Source of the DNA: Chroococcidiopsis sp. CCMEE 29
Lineage (GTDB): Bacteria; Cyanobacteriota; Cyanobacteriia; Cyanobacteriales; Chroococcidiopsidaceae
Assembly: GCF_023558375.1 (NCBI RefSeq)
Contig: NZ_CP083761.1
Coordinates: 372,001-436,000, forward strand
DNA: 64,000 nucleotides
Reading direction: 5' to 3'
Under the pieces are notes generated by a model. It saw only the letters and a program-made list of their open reading frames with translations, was not told the DNA's origin and did no database searches. Made by a program: the position numbers and the translations under genes. Position 1 is the stretch's first letter. Each line of letters starts with the position of its first letter. This document shows positions 16,356 to 25,653 of this stretch, piece after piece.

Positions 16356-17449
16356 TGACCGCCGATCCGATTGGGGGGGTGTGGACGTATGCCCTAGAGC
16401 TGGCTCAAGGCTTAGGGGAGAAAGGAGTGGATGTGGCGATCGCTACGATGGGCGCGCCACTGACGCGGGAACAACGGTTAGAAATACAACAACTTCCTGG
16501 TTTGGAGGTGTTTGAGAGCCGCTTTAAACTAGAGTGGATGGACGATCCCTGGGCTGATATCGCTCGAGCTGGCGAGTGGTTGTTGCAACTGGAAACTCAG
16601 CTTCAGCCAGATATCGTTCACCTGAATGGATACGTTCACGGTGCCCTTCCCTGGTGTACCTCTACGCTAATTGTGGGTCACTCCTGTGTTCTCTCCTGGT
16701 GGCAGGCAGTCAAGGGAAAAGCAGCCCCAAGAGACTGGGATCGGTATCGTCAGGCAATAACCCAAGGATTACAGGCAACGGAGCGAGTAATTGCCCCCTC
16801 CCATGCCATGCTAGCTGCGCTGCAGCAACATTATGGACCGTTGCCTGAGTGTAGGGTGATTCCCAATGGTCGCAATCCGGCTCGATTTAGACCCGGGGAA
16901 AAATCTGAAATCATCCTCAGTGTGGGACGATTATGGGATGAAGCCAAAAATCTATCCGTCCTGGAACAGGTGGCTTCTGACTTGGAGTGGCCAATTTATG
17001 TCGCCGGAGAGCTTCGGCATCCCCAAGGCGGAGCAGTGGAGCCTGAACAGGTACGTTTGTTAGGTCGTCTATCTTGCCCAGCCCTGATTCCCTGGTTGGC
17101 TCAAGCCGCCATCTATGCCTTACCTGCCCGCTATGAGCCCTTTGGTCTCTCGATTCTGGAAGCAGGGTTGGCTGGCTGTGCCTTAGTCCTAGGGGATATT
17201 CCCAGCCTGCGAGAAATCTGGCGGGAAGCAGCGCTGTTTGTACCTCCAGATGATATCGAAGCCTTGAGGCACAGCTTGAAAGGTCTGATTGCCAATCCTG
17301 AGCGTCGGAAAATTTTGGCAGTTAAGGCTCGCGATCGCGCCTTAAAATTTACCTCGCAGCGGATGGCGGCTGGTTACCTGGCAGTCTATGCCGAGCTCGC
17401 AAATGCCAATATGCAATCAGATCAAGCGGAAGCAACATGCAAATCGTAA
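16343..17449 (+). CDS. Family 4 glycosyltransferase
   Basis: GT-B transferase. MRILMTADPIGGVWTYALEL is the N-terminal glycine-rich acceptor-side motif. VIAPSHAMLAALQQHYGP and VIPNGRNPARF mark the domain junction. The donor-binding C-terminal motif is ALPARYEPFGLSILEAGLAGCALVLGD (E-x7-E). It overlaps the radical SAM gene by 13 bp and the next gene by 13 bp. Soluble, probably acting on a nucleotide-sugar made by the upstream epimerases. Confidence 0.88.
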   Translation: MRILMTADPIGGVWTYALELAQGLGEKGVDVAIATMGAPLTREQRLEIQQLPGLEVFESRFKLEWMDDPWADIARAGEWLLQLETQLQPDIVHLNGYVHGALPWCTSTLIVGHSCVLSWWQAVKGKAAPRDWDRYRQAITQGLQATERVIAPSHAMLAALQQHYGPLPECRVIPNGRNPARFRPGEKSEIILSVGRLWDEAKNLSVLEQVASDLEWPIYVAGELRHPQGGAVEPEQVRLLGRLSCPALIPWLAQAAIYALPARYEPFGLSILEAGLAGCALVLGDIPSLREIWREAALFVPPDDIEALRHSLKGLIANPERRKILAVKARDRALKFTSQRMAAGYLAVYAELANANMQSDQAEATCKS

Positions 17450-18558
17450 TTTTTTGCCATTCACTCCTATCAGATTGGAATCACGGCAACGCTCACTTTT
17501 TGCGAGGCATTACTACGGAACTGCTCTGCCGGGGACATCAAGTCCGGGTTTATGAACCCAGCAGTGCCTGGAGTCTCCAGAACCTAATAGCAGATTATGG
17601 GGAGAGTGCGATCACAGAATTTCATGCTGCCTACCCCCAGCTTGAGAGCATCCCCTACGACCGATCAACGCTTGACCTGAATCAAGCTCTAGCAGGGGCA
17701 AACTTAGTCCTGGTGCATGAATGGAATGAGCCTGAAGTGGTGCAACAGATTGGTAGACACCGAGCGGAGGCAGGTAGCTATCGACTGCTGTTCCACGATA
17801 CCCACCATCGTGCCATCACCGCCCCTGAAACCATGGCAGCTTACGATCTGAGTGATTATGACGGTGTCTTGGCATTTGGAGCAGTGATTCGCGACCTCTA
17901 CCTTGACCAAGGCTGGATTGCCCAAGCCTGGACCTGGCATGAAGCGGCTGATACTCGGATCTTTCATCCGATCGAGCAACCGTCTGAATCTGAAGGAGAT
18001 CTGGTCTGGATTGGCAACTGGGGCGATGATGAACGCACGGCAGAGCTGTATGAGTTCTTGATTAACCCGATCAAAGCCCTTGGTTTAAAGGCGCGTGTCT
18101 ATGGGGTACGATATCCTCAATCTGCTCAACAAGCCTTAAGAGAAGCTGGCATTGAATATGGCGGCTGGTTACCGAACTACCAAGTGCCGCAGGTTTTTAG
18201 TCGCTTTCGGGTTACCGTCCATGTCCCCCGCCGCCCCTATGCTGCCGCTTTACCAGGCATTCCTACAATTCGACCGTTTGAAGCTCTTGCCTGTGGGATT
18301 CCCCTGATCTCTGCCCCCTGGCAGGACGCAGAAGGGCTGTTTACCCCAGGCAAAGATTTCCTGGTGGCTCCTACTGGAGAAGCCATGCAGCACCATCTCA
18401 AGGCATTACTGGCTAATCCTAGCTTGGGTCGGAAGCTTGCTGCCCATGGACTGCAAACAATTCGATCGCGCCATACCTGCGCTCATCGGGTAGATGAACT
18501 GCTCCAGATCTACGCTCAATTGGAAGGGATAAATCAAGCGGAGGCGATACTGGCATGA
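17437..18558 (+). CDS. CgeB-like glycosyltransferase (copy 2 of 3)
   Basis: It opens with IVIFCHSLLSDWNHGNAHFLRGI and RGHQVRVYEPSSAW, and has a C-terminal glycosyltransferase domain with RPFEALACGIPLISAPW, followed by GKDFLVAPTGEAM and RHTCAHRVDEL. The order and length match copies 1 and 3. It overlaps both neighbours (13 bp and 4 bp), so all are made as one unit. Function is by family only; sugar and acceptor are unknown. Confidence 0.8.
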   Translation: MQIVIFCHSLLSDWNHGNAHFLRGITTELLCRGHQVRVYEPSSAWSLQNLIADYGESAITEFHAAYPQLESIPYDRSTLDLNQALAGANLVLVHEWNEPEVVQQIGRHRAEAGSYRLLFHDTHHRAITAPETMAAYDLSDYDGVLAFGAVIRDLYLDQGWIAQAWTWHEAADTRIFHPIEQPSESEGDLVWIGNWGDDERTAELYEFLINPIKALGLKARVYGVRYPQSAQQALREAGIEYGGWLPNYQVPQVFSRFRVTVHVPRRPYAAALPGIPTIRPFEALACGIPLISAPWQDAEGLFTPGKDFLVAPTGEAMQHHLKALLANPSLGRKLAAHGLQTIRSRHTCAHRVDELLQIYAQLEGINQAEAILA

Positions 18559-19622
18559 AATCCGGTCTCAAGATTGCCTTTTTTGGCTCTAGCCTGGTGT
18601 CTGCCTATTGGAATGGAGCGGCAACTTATTACCGGGGTATCATCCGCGCCTTGAGCGATCGCGCTCATCAGGTGACATTCTATGAACCGGATGCCTTTGG
18701 TCGCCAAGAACACCGGGACATTCCCGATCCAGATTGGGCCAAAGTTGTAGTATATCCAGCAACTGAAGTCGGGGTATTCCAGGCACTGGAACGAGCAAAA
18801 GGTGCTGACCTGATCGTCAAGGCTAGTGGTGTTGGAGTGTTTGATACCCTGCTTGAGGCAGCGATTCTGGAACTGAAACAATCCAGCAATCTGATTGGCT
18901 TCTGGGATGTGGATGCACCTGCCACCTTGGATCGAGTGCAAGCCGATCCAACCGATCCCTTTCGCTCCTTAATCCCTCGGTACGATCTAGTTTTAACCTA
19001 CGGGGGTGGGGAGCCGGTGGTTCAAGCCTACACTGCCCTCGGTGCGCGCAGCTGTACCCTCATTTACAATGCCTTGGACCCCACCACCCATTACCCGGTA
19101 CCGCCAGACCCAAAGTTTGCCGCCGATCTTAGTTTTCTGGGTAATCGCTTGCCAGATCGGGAAGCACGGGTCGATGAATTTTTTTTCCAAGCTGCTGTTC
19201 AGCTGCCAACGAGTGATTTTTTACTAGGGGGAAGCGGCTGGGATGACAAAGCGCTGCCCCAAAATGTCCGCACTCTCGGTCACGTCCGCACCTCAGATCA
19301 TAACGCCTTCAATTGCACCGCACGAGCTGTTTTAAACATTAACCGCCAGAGCATGGCCAACTATGGTTTCTCCCCGGCGACACGGGTGTTTGAGGCAGTG
19401 GGAGCAGGGGCATGTTTGATCACAGATTTTTGGCAAGGAATAGAGCAATTTCTGGAGCCAGAGCAGGAGATCCTAGTCGTCCAAGATGGACAGCAGGTTG
19501 CCCAACTGCTACAGTCGCTAACACCCGATCGAGCTCGCCGGATCGGTGCAGCTGCGCGGAAAAGAGTTTTGGCAGAACATACTTATACCCACCGCGTTAC
19601 TCAAATTGAGCAATTACTCTAA
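18555..19622 (+). CDS. CgeB-like glycosyltransferase (copy 3 of 3)
   Basis: Last gene of the plus-strand glycan operon. It begins LKIAFFGSSLVSAYWNGAATYYRGI, very like copy 1 (10575-11642), and carries LNINRQSMANYGFSPATRVFEAVGAGACLITDFW and EHTYTHRVTQIEQ near the end. The start codon overlaps the previous stop (ATGA). Copies 1 and 3 look closer to each other than to copy 2. The three paralogues probably build successive linkages of one glycan. Confidence 0.8.
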   Translation: MKSGLKIAFFGSSLVSAYWNGAATYYRGIIRALSDRAHQVTFYEPDAFGRQEHRDIPDPDWAKVVVYPATEVGVFQALERAKGADLIVKASGVGVFDTLLEAAILELKQSSNLIGFWDVDAPATLDRVQADPTDPFRSLIPRYDLVLTYGGGEPVVQAYTALGARSCTLIYNALDPTTHYPVPPDPKFAADLSFLGNRLPDREARVDEFFFQAAVQLPTSDFLLGGSGWDDKALPQNVRTLGHVRTSDHNAFNCTARAVLNINRQSMANYGFSPATRVFEAVGAGACLITDFWQGIEQFLEPEQEILVVQDGQQVAQLLQSLTPDRARRIGAAARKRVLAEHTYTHRVTQIEQLL

Positions 19623-19675
19623 GAGGGGTCAGGGAAACCCCATACTTACATAATTTTGATGTTTAAGCCTGTAAT

Positions 19676-21529
19676 TTAATCTGAATGGGCATTTCCTTGC
19701 CACAACCGCTGCATCTCAACAGAGCTTAAAAGCAAATCATCTAAATTACCTACTGCTTCTACTCTGCCTTCTTTGAGCACAATAACTTGATCGGCGCGAC
19801 GCAAAATGGCAGGGCGATGGGAAACCACAAGACAGGCTGGAGTCCAATCATGTATAGTGTGATCGCTACTGGCTGCAAACAGGCGTTCCCATAATTTTCG
19901 CTCAGTCTCGACATCAAGAGCGCTAGAGAGATCGTCAAAAACTAGCAATTCAGGTTGGCGCAAAAACATACGAGTTGCTGCTGCGCGCTGTAACTGTCCT
20001 CCTGACAGTCGTACTCCCTTGGGTCCCACCACTGTTTCTAACCCCTCCGGCATAGCGGCGACATCCTGTTCAAACACAGCCATCTCAATCGCTTTCTTCA
20101 GGTCAACCTCATGCCGATCGAGACCTAGCAGAACATTTTCCCTCAGCGTATCGCTAAACAGTTGTGGGATCTGCGGGGTATAAGCACTACGGGGGGGGAC
20201 AAAGAAGTTGGCCGGATCGGTGATGGGGCGATCGTTCCAGTAGATTGCTCCCGCTTGTGCAGGCAACAAACCTAGCAGTACACGCAGCAGCGTTGTTTTG
20301 CCAGAGCCGATCCGACCTGCGATCGCAATGAAACTGCCCCGCTTAATTTTTAGATTTACACCTGTCACTCCTCTGCCAGTGTCTGGGTAAAGGTAAGTCA
20401 GGTTGTAGGCTGTGAGTTCGTGCAGGCGATCGTCCTCATGCCAATGGGGTTGAGTTACGGCTGGCAATTCTTGTTTACGACCCAGCAAATCGTTCAGATA
20501 AACTGGATTGTGGGCTACCAGCCTCTCTAATGGTGCATCTTGCAGCAACGCTCCCATCCGCTCAAAGGAAACCTCGGTTTGCTTAGACAACGCCATGAAT
20601 TTGCCAAACGAGTCAAAAAAGGAAGTCACAAACGATAGGTAGTAGACAAACAAGGCAAAGTCACCTACCGTGAGTTCGCCTGCACCAGTCCGCATTGACT
20701 GCGAAGCCAGCAGTAAAATCAAACCTGTACCGATACTCACCATATTCTGAAACACAGAATTCAGGATGGCGCTCAGCAACTGATCCTGAACCATCATCTG
20801 GCGGCGTTGTTCATTAACCTGTCGAAAATGGTCAAGCACAGATGTTTCAGCCCCTGCTACTTTAATCGCTTGCACAGCGCTAAACATCTCACCAACCAGA
20901 CCGGTGACTTGTTCCGTAGCTTGGCGGCTGGCTCGTCGATACCGTTTGATTCGGGTTTGTGCCTGCTGGATAACCGCCACCATTACAACTAAAGGCAGGA
21001 AGACAAACAGCGTCATTCGTCCATTGACACTCAGAAGGAGCGCGATCGCGCCAAAGGCGAATAGCCCCTCGTCGAAGATTTCTGAAGTCCAAACAACGTT
21101 GTTTTCTACCTGATCGGCATCATCGCGGAAGTAGCTAATCACTTCACCAGGAGATACGGTTTTGCCAGTCTTACCCGTCTCGCTAAGAGGTAAAGCACCG
21201 GGACGGTAAAGCAAACTTTCCAAAAGATTGCGCCGCAGCAATGAACTCATGGTGAAACGGTGCTGTGTTTTGGTCACGCGACCCACAAATATGAAGGCGG
21301 TGTGCCCCAGACCTGTAGCCAACAACAGCGCGATTAAACTCCAGGGGGAGAAGCCGAGTTTAGACTCACCTGTTAATGTGTCGAAAAATTCACGGATAAT
21401 CAATCCTGGCACAGCAGGCAGACCGAAGATCAAAATCCAGAAAAAGCCGTCAATTAAGTAAAGCCTCAGTCTGTAGCGGATCATGCGCCACAATAAGTTC
21501 CAGACGGATAGCTTTTTCTGCGTTGCCAT
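19676..21529 (-). CDS. ABC exporter-fold half-transporter, degenerate-site subunit
   Basis: 617 residues: a membrane domain (about 1-320) and an ATPase with Walker [10 protein letters not shown], signature [14 protein letters not shown], Walker [13 protein letters not shown] and H-loop VVSHRPAI. The residue after the Walker B Asp, normally the catalytic Glu, is Asp. The partner gene (21542-23422) has the canonical Glu but an altered signature, LSAGQ. This reciprocal pattern is the mark of a heterodimeric ABC exporter with one degenerate and one active ATP site. It is 12 bp downstream of its partner, at the end of a siderophore operon that has no FecCD-type permease. Confidence 0.9.
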   Translation of the reverse strand: MATQKKLSVWNLLWRMIRYRLRLYLIDGFFWILIFGLPAVPGLIIREFFDTLTGESKLGFSPWSLIALLLATGLGHTAFIFVGRVTKTQHRFTMSSLLRRNLLESLLYRPGALPLSETGKTGKTVSPGEVISYFRDDADQVENNVVWTSEIFDEGLFAFGAIALLLSVNGRMTLFVFLPLVVMVAVIQQAQTRIKRYRRASRQATEQVTGLVGEMFSAVQAIKVAGAETSVLDHFRQVNEQRRQMMVQDQLLSAILNSVFQNMVSIGTGLILLLASQSMRTGAGELTVGDFALFVYYLSFVTSFFDSFGKFMALSKQTEVSFERMGALLQDAPLERLVAHNPVYLNDLLGRKQELPAVTQPHWHEDDRLHELTAYNLTYLYPDTGRGVTGVNLKIKRGSFIAIAGRIGSGKTTLLRVLLGLLPAQAGAIYWNDRPITDPANFFVPPRSAYTPQIPQLFSDTLRENVLLGLDRHEVDLKKAIEMAVFEQDVAAMPEGLETVVGPKGVRLSGGQLQRAAATRMFLRQPELLVFDDLSSALDVETERKLWERLFAASSDHTIHDWTPACLVVSHRPAILRRADQVIVLKEGRVEAVGNLDDLLLSSVEMQRLWQGNAHSD

Positions 21530-21541
21530 CTTGCTCCCTAG

Positions 21542-23422
21542 TTAGGCTAATACGTCCGTCAAACCAGTTTTTAATAATCGGGCAAAGCGAGAATCGGGAT
21601 TATTGGCTAAATTTTCGCGCCTACCGTACTCAATGCTCCGACCATTTTCTAAAATCAAGATTTGATCTGCTCGTTGTACGGTTGCCAGGCGGTGGGCAAT
21701 GATAATTGCAGTGCGTCCCTGTAGCAATCTGTCCATTGCGCGTTCAATCAGATTCTCCGTTGTCGGGTCAAGACGGGAGGAAGCTTCGTCAAGAATAACT
21801 AAGCCAGGGTGTTTAAGAAAAATGCGGGCAAAGGCAAGCAATTGTGCCTGTCCAGCAGAGAGTCCACCACTATTTGATCCCAATGGTGTGTCTAAACCTT
21901 GAGGCAACGAGTGCAACCATAGCGATAATCCCAGTAATTCTAGAGTGTTCAGAATCTGCTCATCGCTGATTTTCGGGTTGAAAAAGGTGAGGTTGTTACG
22001 TACCGTGGTTTGAAACAGCTGTACGTCCTGAGTCACCAGTCCGACTCGCTGTGGTATATCTCTCAAGGGAGTTTGGTCAGTAGCTGTACCACCTAAACGG
22101 ACGGAACCGACTTGAGGCTCATACAGCCGCAGCAACAATCGCACCAGAGTTGTCTTACCGCTGCCAGTACGCCCCAACAGTCCCAGTACTTGGCCAGGTG
22201 GCAGATAAAAGGAGATATTTTGAAGAACCCATTCTGATTTAATTTTGGAGTTTGGGTCGAGCGTTTGCGCTCGCCAACGAGCGACTTGGATTTTAGATTT
22301 TGGATGCGTTTGCCCCAGATGGAGCTGGGAACTTGAAATACTTAATTTAGACTCTTGCTTTTTTCCTTCTGGCTCCTCATAGCTAAACCAAACATTCTCA
22401 AAGGATACAGATAGTGCTCCTACTGGGAGAACCGTTTCCCCACCCGGACTTAATTTAGATTGGATTTTGAATAATTCCCGAATACGGCTAATACTGGCTT
22501 CTACCTGCTGCAAGTTTTCCAATTCCTCTCGAATTTGTTCAATTGGTTGGCGGAGCAGATCGGTGTAGTAGAAGATGAGAAAGACAGTGCCAATGGTAAT
22601 TGCTTTCTGACTCCAAAGATAAGCGCCCACTGCCAAGGCGATCGCATTGCCGACAGTAAACAAACCGACTGTTGTTCCCCACAAAATTGTCCCGGCTAAT
22701 CTGGCTTTTTGATAGATGGGTAGCCAGCGTTGTAGGAGTTTGTAGAAGCGGTGCATGACATAGCTAGCTGCCCCGTTAGCACGAATATCTTCAGTGCCAG
22801 CGAGTTGTTCGCTCAAAAAACCGAAAAATTCGGCACTGGCTTGACGCAAGGCTGCCCAATAAGGGATGGCATAAAACCGGAGCCGAATCAAGGCACTTAG
22901 CGCAGTGAGGGTAAACATGGTGAGAGCTAAACCAGCTCGCCAATCCTCGTAGAACAGGACTACTAATATGCCCCCAAGCAGAATTCCATTACCTAACACG
23001 TAGATAGTGAATTGAGAGAAAAACCGGGAAAGGGCATTGACATCCCCATCCACCCGTTCAATCAACTCCCCCGGTGTGCGCGATTTGTGAAAGGATAAGT
23101 CTAGCTTCAGGCAGTGTTCAGCCAAGTCAGCTCGCAGAGCATTGGTCGCTGTCCAAGCAACATTTTCACCAAAATAAGTTGCGGCAACGGCTAAAACTTG
23201 AGTGACTAGCGCCACCCCAGTAAACAGAAGAGCAGCTGCGAATAGAGCTTGCTCAGAACCACCCGCAATGGCTGTATCAATGAAGTAGCGCAGAATCTGG
23301 GGATTGAGGATTTGCAGCCCAATGCTACTGAGTAGGGTAATAGCAAGCCAAGCAACGCGACCCTGTTGTGGTGACAGATAGTCAACGAGTAAAGTCCAGT
23401 ATTCTTTGAGAGGGATTTTCAT
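21542..23422 (-). CDS. ABC exporter-fold half-transporter, catalytic-site subunit
   Basis: 626 residues: membrane domain about 1-330, ATPase with Walker A GRTGSGKTT, signature LSAGQAQLLAFARI, Walker B LVILDEASSRLD (catalytic Glu present) and H-loop IAHRLATV. Between FENVWFSYEEPEG and WVLQNISFYLPPG lies an unusual segment of about 45 residues (QESKLSISSSQLHLGQTHPK and following). Its DNA contains the heptameric repeat TTGGATTTTAGATTTTGGAT and an inverted GCTCGC...GAGCG; this is an in-frame repeat insertion between the first ATPase strand and the P-loop. Together with 19676-21529 it probably forms a heterodimer that moves a siderophore or related compound. Confidence 0.9.
   Translation of the reverse strand: MKIPLKEYWTLLVDYLSPQQGRVAWLAITLLSSIGLQILNPQILRYFIDTAIAGGSEQALFAAALLFTGVALVTQVLAVAATYFGENVAWTATNALRADLAEHCLKLDLSFHKSRTPGELIERVDGDVNALSRFFSQFTIYVLGNGILLGGILVVLFYEDWRAGLALTMFTLTALSALIRLRFYAIPYWAALRQASAEFFGFLSEQLAGTEDIRANGAASYVMHRFYKLLQRWLPIYQKARLAGTILWGTTVGLFTVGNAIALAVGAYLWSQKAITIGTVFLIFYYTDLLRQPIEQIREELENLQQVEASISRIRELFKIQSKLSPGGETVLPVGALSVSFENVWFSYEEPEGKKQESKLSISSSQLHLGQTHPKSKIQVARWRAQTLDPNSKIKSEWVLQNISFYLPPGQVLGLLGRTGSGKTTLVRLLLRLYEPQVGSVRLGGTATDQTPLRDIPQRVGLVTQDVQLFQTTVRNNLTFFNPKISDEQILNTLELLGLSLWLHSLPQGLDTPLGSNSGGLSAGQAQLLAFARIFLKHPGLVILDEASSRLDPTTENLIERAMDRLLQGRTAIIIAHRLATVQRADQILILENGRSIEYGRRENLANNPDSRFARLLKTGLTDVLA
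22232..22372 (-). repeat. STRR-containing in-frame insertion in an ABC transporter gene
   Basis: Contains AATTTTGGAGTTTGGG, GCGCTCGCCAACGAGCG and GATTTTAGATTTTGG. It is translated as two similar pieces, PKSKIQ and PNSKIK, and sits where related transporters have only a short loop. Borders are approximate. Confidence 0.55.
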
Positions 23423-23500
23423 ACCCTGATTAGTTGCCCCATCCAGTGCAACCGTTTGTGTTTAAGTAGGCTACAACTCAATATGCTGTCAGTACCTTGC

Positions 23501-23550
23501 AAAGAGTTTCTCAATCCAAAATCTAAAATCTAAAATCCAAAATTGGTAGC
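23501..23550. repeat. Heptameric repeat with conserved flanks (copy A)
   Basis: AGAGTTTCTCAATCC, followed by three AAAATCT/AAAATCC units and AAAATTGGTAGC. The same composite element, with one fewer unit, occurs at 55510-55551, so the flanks are part of the repeat. It lies between the sucrase/ferredoxin-like gene and the ABC pair. Confidence 0.8.
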
Positions 23551-23557
23551 TTCTCTC

Positions 23558-24577
23558 CTATGCCACTCGCTCTAATTGGTTAACTTGGTACTGCTTGACT
23601 TCTTCTAACGGTTCTTCATCCTCATAACTTGAACTCCAGCAGGCTGTCGTTACCTTACCACTAACCTCGACTCTGGCTGTATATGCCCCAGACTTACTGC
23701 CAGCAGGAGTGGCGAATTCAATGCGTACTTCAGACCAATCAGGGTACTCCCCACCTGCTGCATCTATTGCCAGAACTTGCCCTGCTTTGGAGTAGTTCAG
23801 CCAGTCCCAGCCTACTTGCATCCAGATCTCTCGCTCAACAATTTGTTCAAACTGAGTCAGCCCAGCCCAACCCCGATAGAATGGGTATAGTCTTGCCACA
23901 GAGTCATGGCGATGTATTAGGAGATCTAGGATCTCTGGCTGTAGATAACCCCAGCAATGTCCGATTGGCAGATCTACCAGGGTGGGAGCAAACTGGTGTC
24001 CCCCGAAGTGGCTGACTCGCCACACTCGTAGTTGCCCGTTAGATGAGGCTGCATAATGCTTGCGAAGTTTCTCATAAATGGGATAGCCAAACCGGGAACA
24101 GGCTGCATCCACATTGCCATGAGTACAGACGAACAATTCCCGAATATGGTCTGTCCCTTGTCGATACGGTTCAAACGCTGGCAGTTTCTCTGGTTGCTTT
24201 AACAGGGCGATCGCCAATTCCCCCACTCGATCCTCCGGCACAACAAATTCATGCTTTTCATACTGAGCGAAGAGTCTGGCTGGACGACGATAGAAAAATA
24301 CGCGGGTATAACCAGGGTGGGAGTATTCACGGTCAGGGGCGATCGCCAGTTGTCTGAATTTTTGCTTGTCAGCATGCATCTGATTAACCAGCTGGATGAC
24401 GCTTAGAGGCATTGGCTCTGGTTCCATCCAAATTTTGACAGGCCAGGGTGGTGTTGCCTCAATAATTAGCCATTGGTCAAAGTTTCCGACTGAGCCAATT
24501 GGGGCTACACCGTTCGCTTTGGCAAATTCTGAACAGAAACGACAATTCGTCCCAGTATTGTTAGCAGACATATTCAC
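23558..24577 (-). CDS. Sucrase/ferredoxin-like protein (thioredoxin-like [2Fe-2S] family)
   Basis: 339 residues. Cysteine motifs are C-x2-C at the N-terminus (NCRFCSEFAKANG) and VCTHGNVDAACSRFGYPIY in the centre, followed by SHFGGHQFAPTLVDLPIGHCWGYL, all signatures of the Suc_Fer-like family. Members are thioredoxin-fold proteins likely to bind an iron-sulfur cluster; the reaction is not established. The start overlaps the stop of the FecB-like gene by 4 bp. Position in a siderophore operon suggests a redox role, such as electron delivery to a ferric siderophore (inference). A second, frameshifted copy is at 31638-32593. Confidence 0.82.
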   Translation of the reverse strand: MNMSANNTGTNCRFCSEFAKANGVAPIGSVGNFDQWLIIEATPPWPVKIWMEPEPMPLSVIQLVNQMHADKQKFRQLAIAPDREYSHPGYTRVFFYRRPARLFAQYEKHEFVVPEDRVGELAIALLKQPEKLPAFEPYRQGTDHIRELFVCTHGNVDAACSRFGYPIYEKLRKHYAASSNGQLRVWRVSHFGGHQFAPTLVDLPIGHCWGYLQPEILDLLIHRHDSVARLYPFYRGWAGLTQFEQIVEREIWMQVGWDWLNYSKAGQVLAIDAAGGEYPDWSEVRIEFATPAGSKSGAYTARVEVSGKVTTACWSSSYEDEEPLEEVKQYQVNQLERVA

Positions 24578-25653
24578 TCCTTATCCAACTGCTGCTCTTC
24601 ACTAGGTACCAGGTACTTGAACAGGTCATCAATCACGGCATTAGCTGCTAGAGGACCGTCACCAATCCAGTAACCTGGTACTTCATAAACTTTGCCCTGC
24701 TTTACTGCTTTAAGCTGCGACCAGAGTGGGTCTGCTTTCAACCGTGCCAGTGCTGTCTTCGCTTGCTGAGCTATTTCCTGATTACTACCAGTAGTCCATA
24801 GGAAGATGACATCCCCGTCTGCCTGTTCTAGAAGCTCCTTGCTGATTGACAATTGGATAGAGTTGCCACTAATAAACTTTGCTGCTGCTGCATCAAGATC
24901 TTGAGAGGGTGGACGGGATAAACCTGCATCCTGCAAAACTGTACCGCAGAATGAATCCTTGAGGTACAAGTTGATGCTTTCTGGATAGACGCGAACAACT
25001 GAGACTTGAATTTGATTGAGGCGATCGCCCATCTGCGCCTTAAACTTCTCCAGCCGAGTATAGTAATCAGTCATCATCTGCTCAGCTTTTTCCGTTTTTC
25101 CTAGCGCCTCAGCTTGCTTCATCAGCACCTCTTTCCATTCCCCACTATGTTCAGAGGGGGCTAATACAGTGGGGGCAATCTGCGATAACTTCCCGTATAT
25201 GCTGACTTCTGAGGCAAGAGCAAGCCCCAAGATCATGTCAGGTTTTAGAGCCAGAATTGTCTCTAAATTTGGTTCTAAATCGTTCCCTACACTCTCGATT
25301 CCCTTAGCCCTATCCTCCAAGTAAGGCTTAACCACATCTGCACTGCCAATGGGGTTAACCCCCAAAGCCAAAATGTTATCCAAGCTACCTAACAGGGCAA
25401 CGACCCGCTGCGGGTTAACTGGGACTCTAGTTTCACCCATTGCATGCGTGATCGCCCGGACATCTGCTGCTGATTGCGAATTAGAGAGGATAGCCTCCCT
25501 GCTTTGAGGAGTTTTACCACTGCAAGCTGCAACCACAGCGATCATTAAAATCGCTACCAGAGCTGGCTTGAGAAGGCGACGGCTCTTTGCTGCCCAATAG
25601 CTTGGTCTACTCACTAGATTTTTTCTCCACCAGGTACTTAAACAGGTCATCAA
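24574..25653 (-). CDS. FecB-like siderophore-binding lipoprotein
   Basis: A basic N-terminus, a hydrophobic stretch and the lipobox VVAACSG mark an exported lipoprotein. The periplasmic-binding fold shows HAMGETRVPVNPQRVVALLG, LETILALKPDMILG, IAPTVLA and VKQGKVYEVPGYWIG, the type III metal-chelate-binding pattern. It delivers ferric siderophores across the periplasm. The first ATG overlaps the upstream gene by 47 bp; a GTG at 25614 (VSRPSYWAAKSRR), with GGAG about 10 bp upstream, gives an overlap of only 8 bp and is a good alternative. It follows another FecB-like gene in tandem. Confidence 0.88.
   Translation of the reverse strand: MMTCLSTWWRKNLVSRPSYWAAKSRRLLKPALVAILMIAVVAACSGKTPQSREAILSNSQSAADVRAITHAMGETRVPVNPQRVVALLGSLDNILALGVNPIGSADVVKPYLEDRAKGIESVGNDLEPNLETILALKPDMILGLALASEVSIYGKLSQIAPTVLAPSEHSGEWKEVLMKQAEALGKTEKAEQMMTDYYTRLEKFKAQMGDRLNQIQVSVVRVYPESINLYLKDSFCGTVLQDAGLSRPPSQDLDAAAAKFISGNSIQLSISKELLEQADGDVIFLWTTGSNQEIAQQAKTALARLKADPLWSQLKAVKQGKVYEVPGYWIGDGPLAANAVIDDLFKYLVPSEEQQLDKE

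Noticed and set aside
19676-23422. ABC pair considered as part of the neighbouring polysaccharide island
   Set aside because: It is on the opposite strand from the adjacent glycan operon and follows the siderophore genes in the same direction at short distance, so the siderophore operon is the better home, though not proven.
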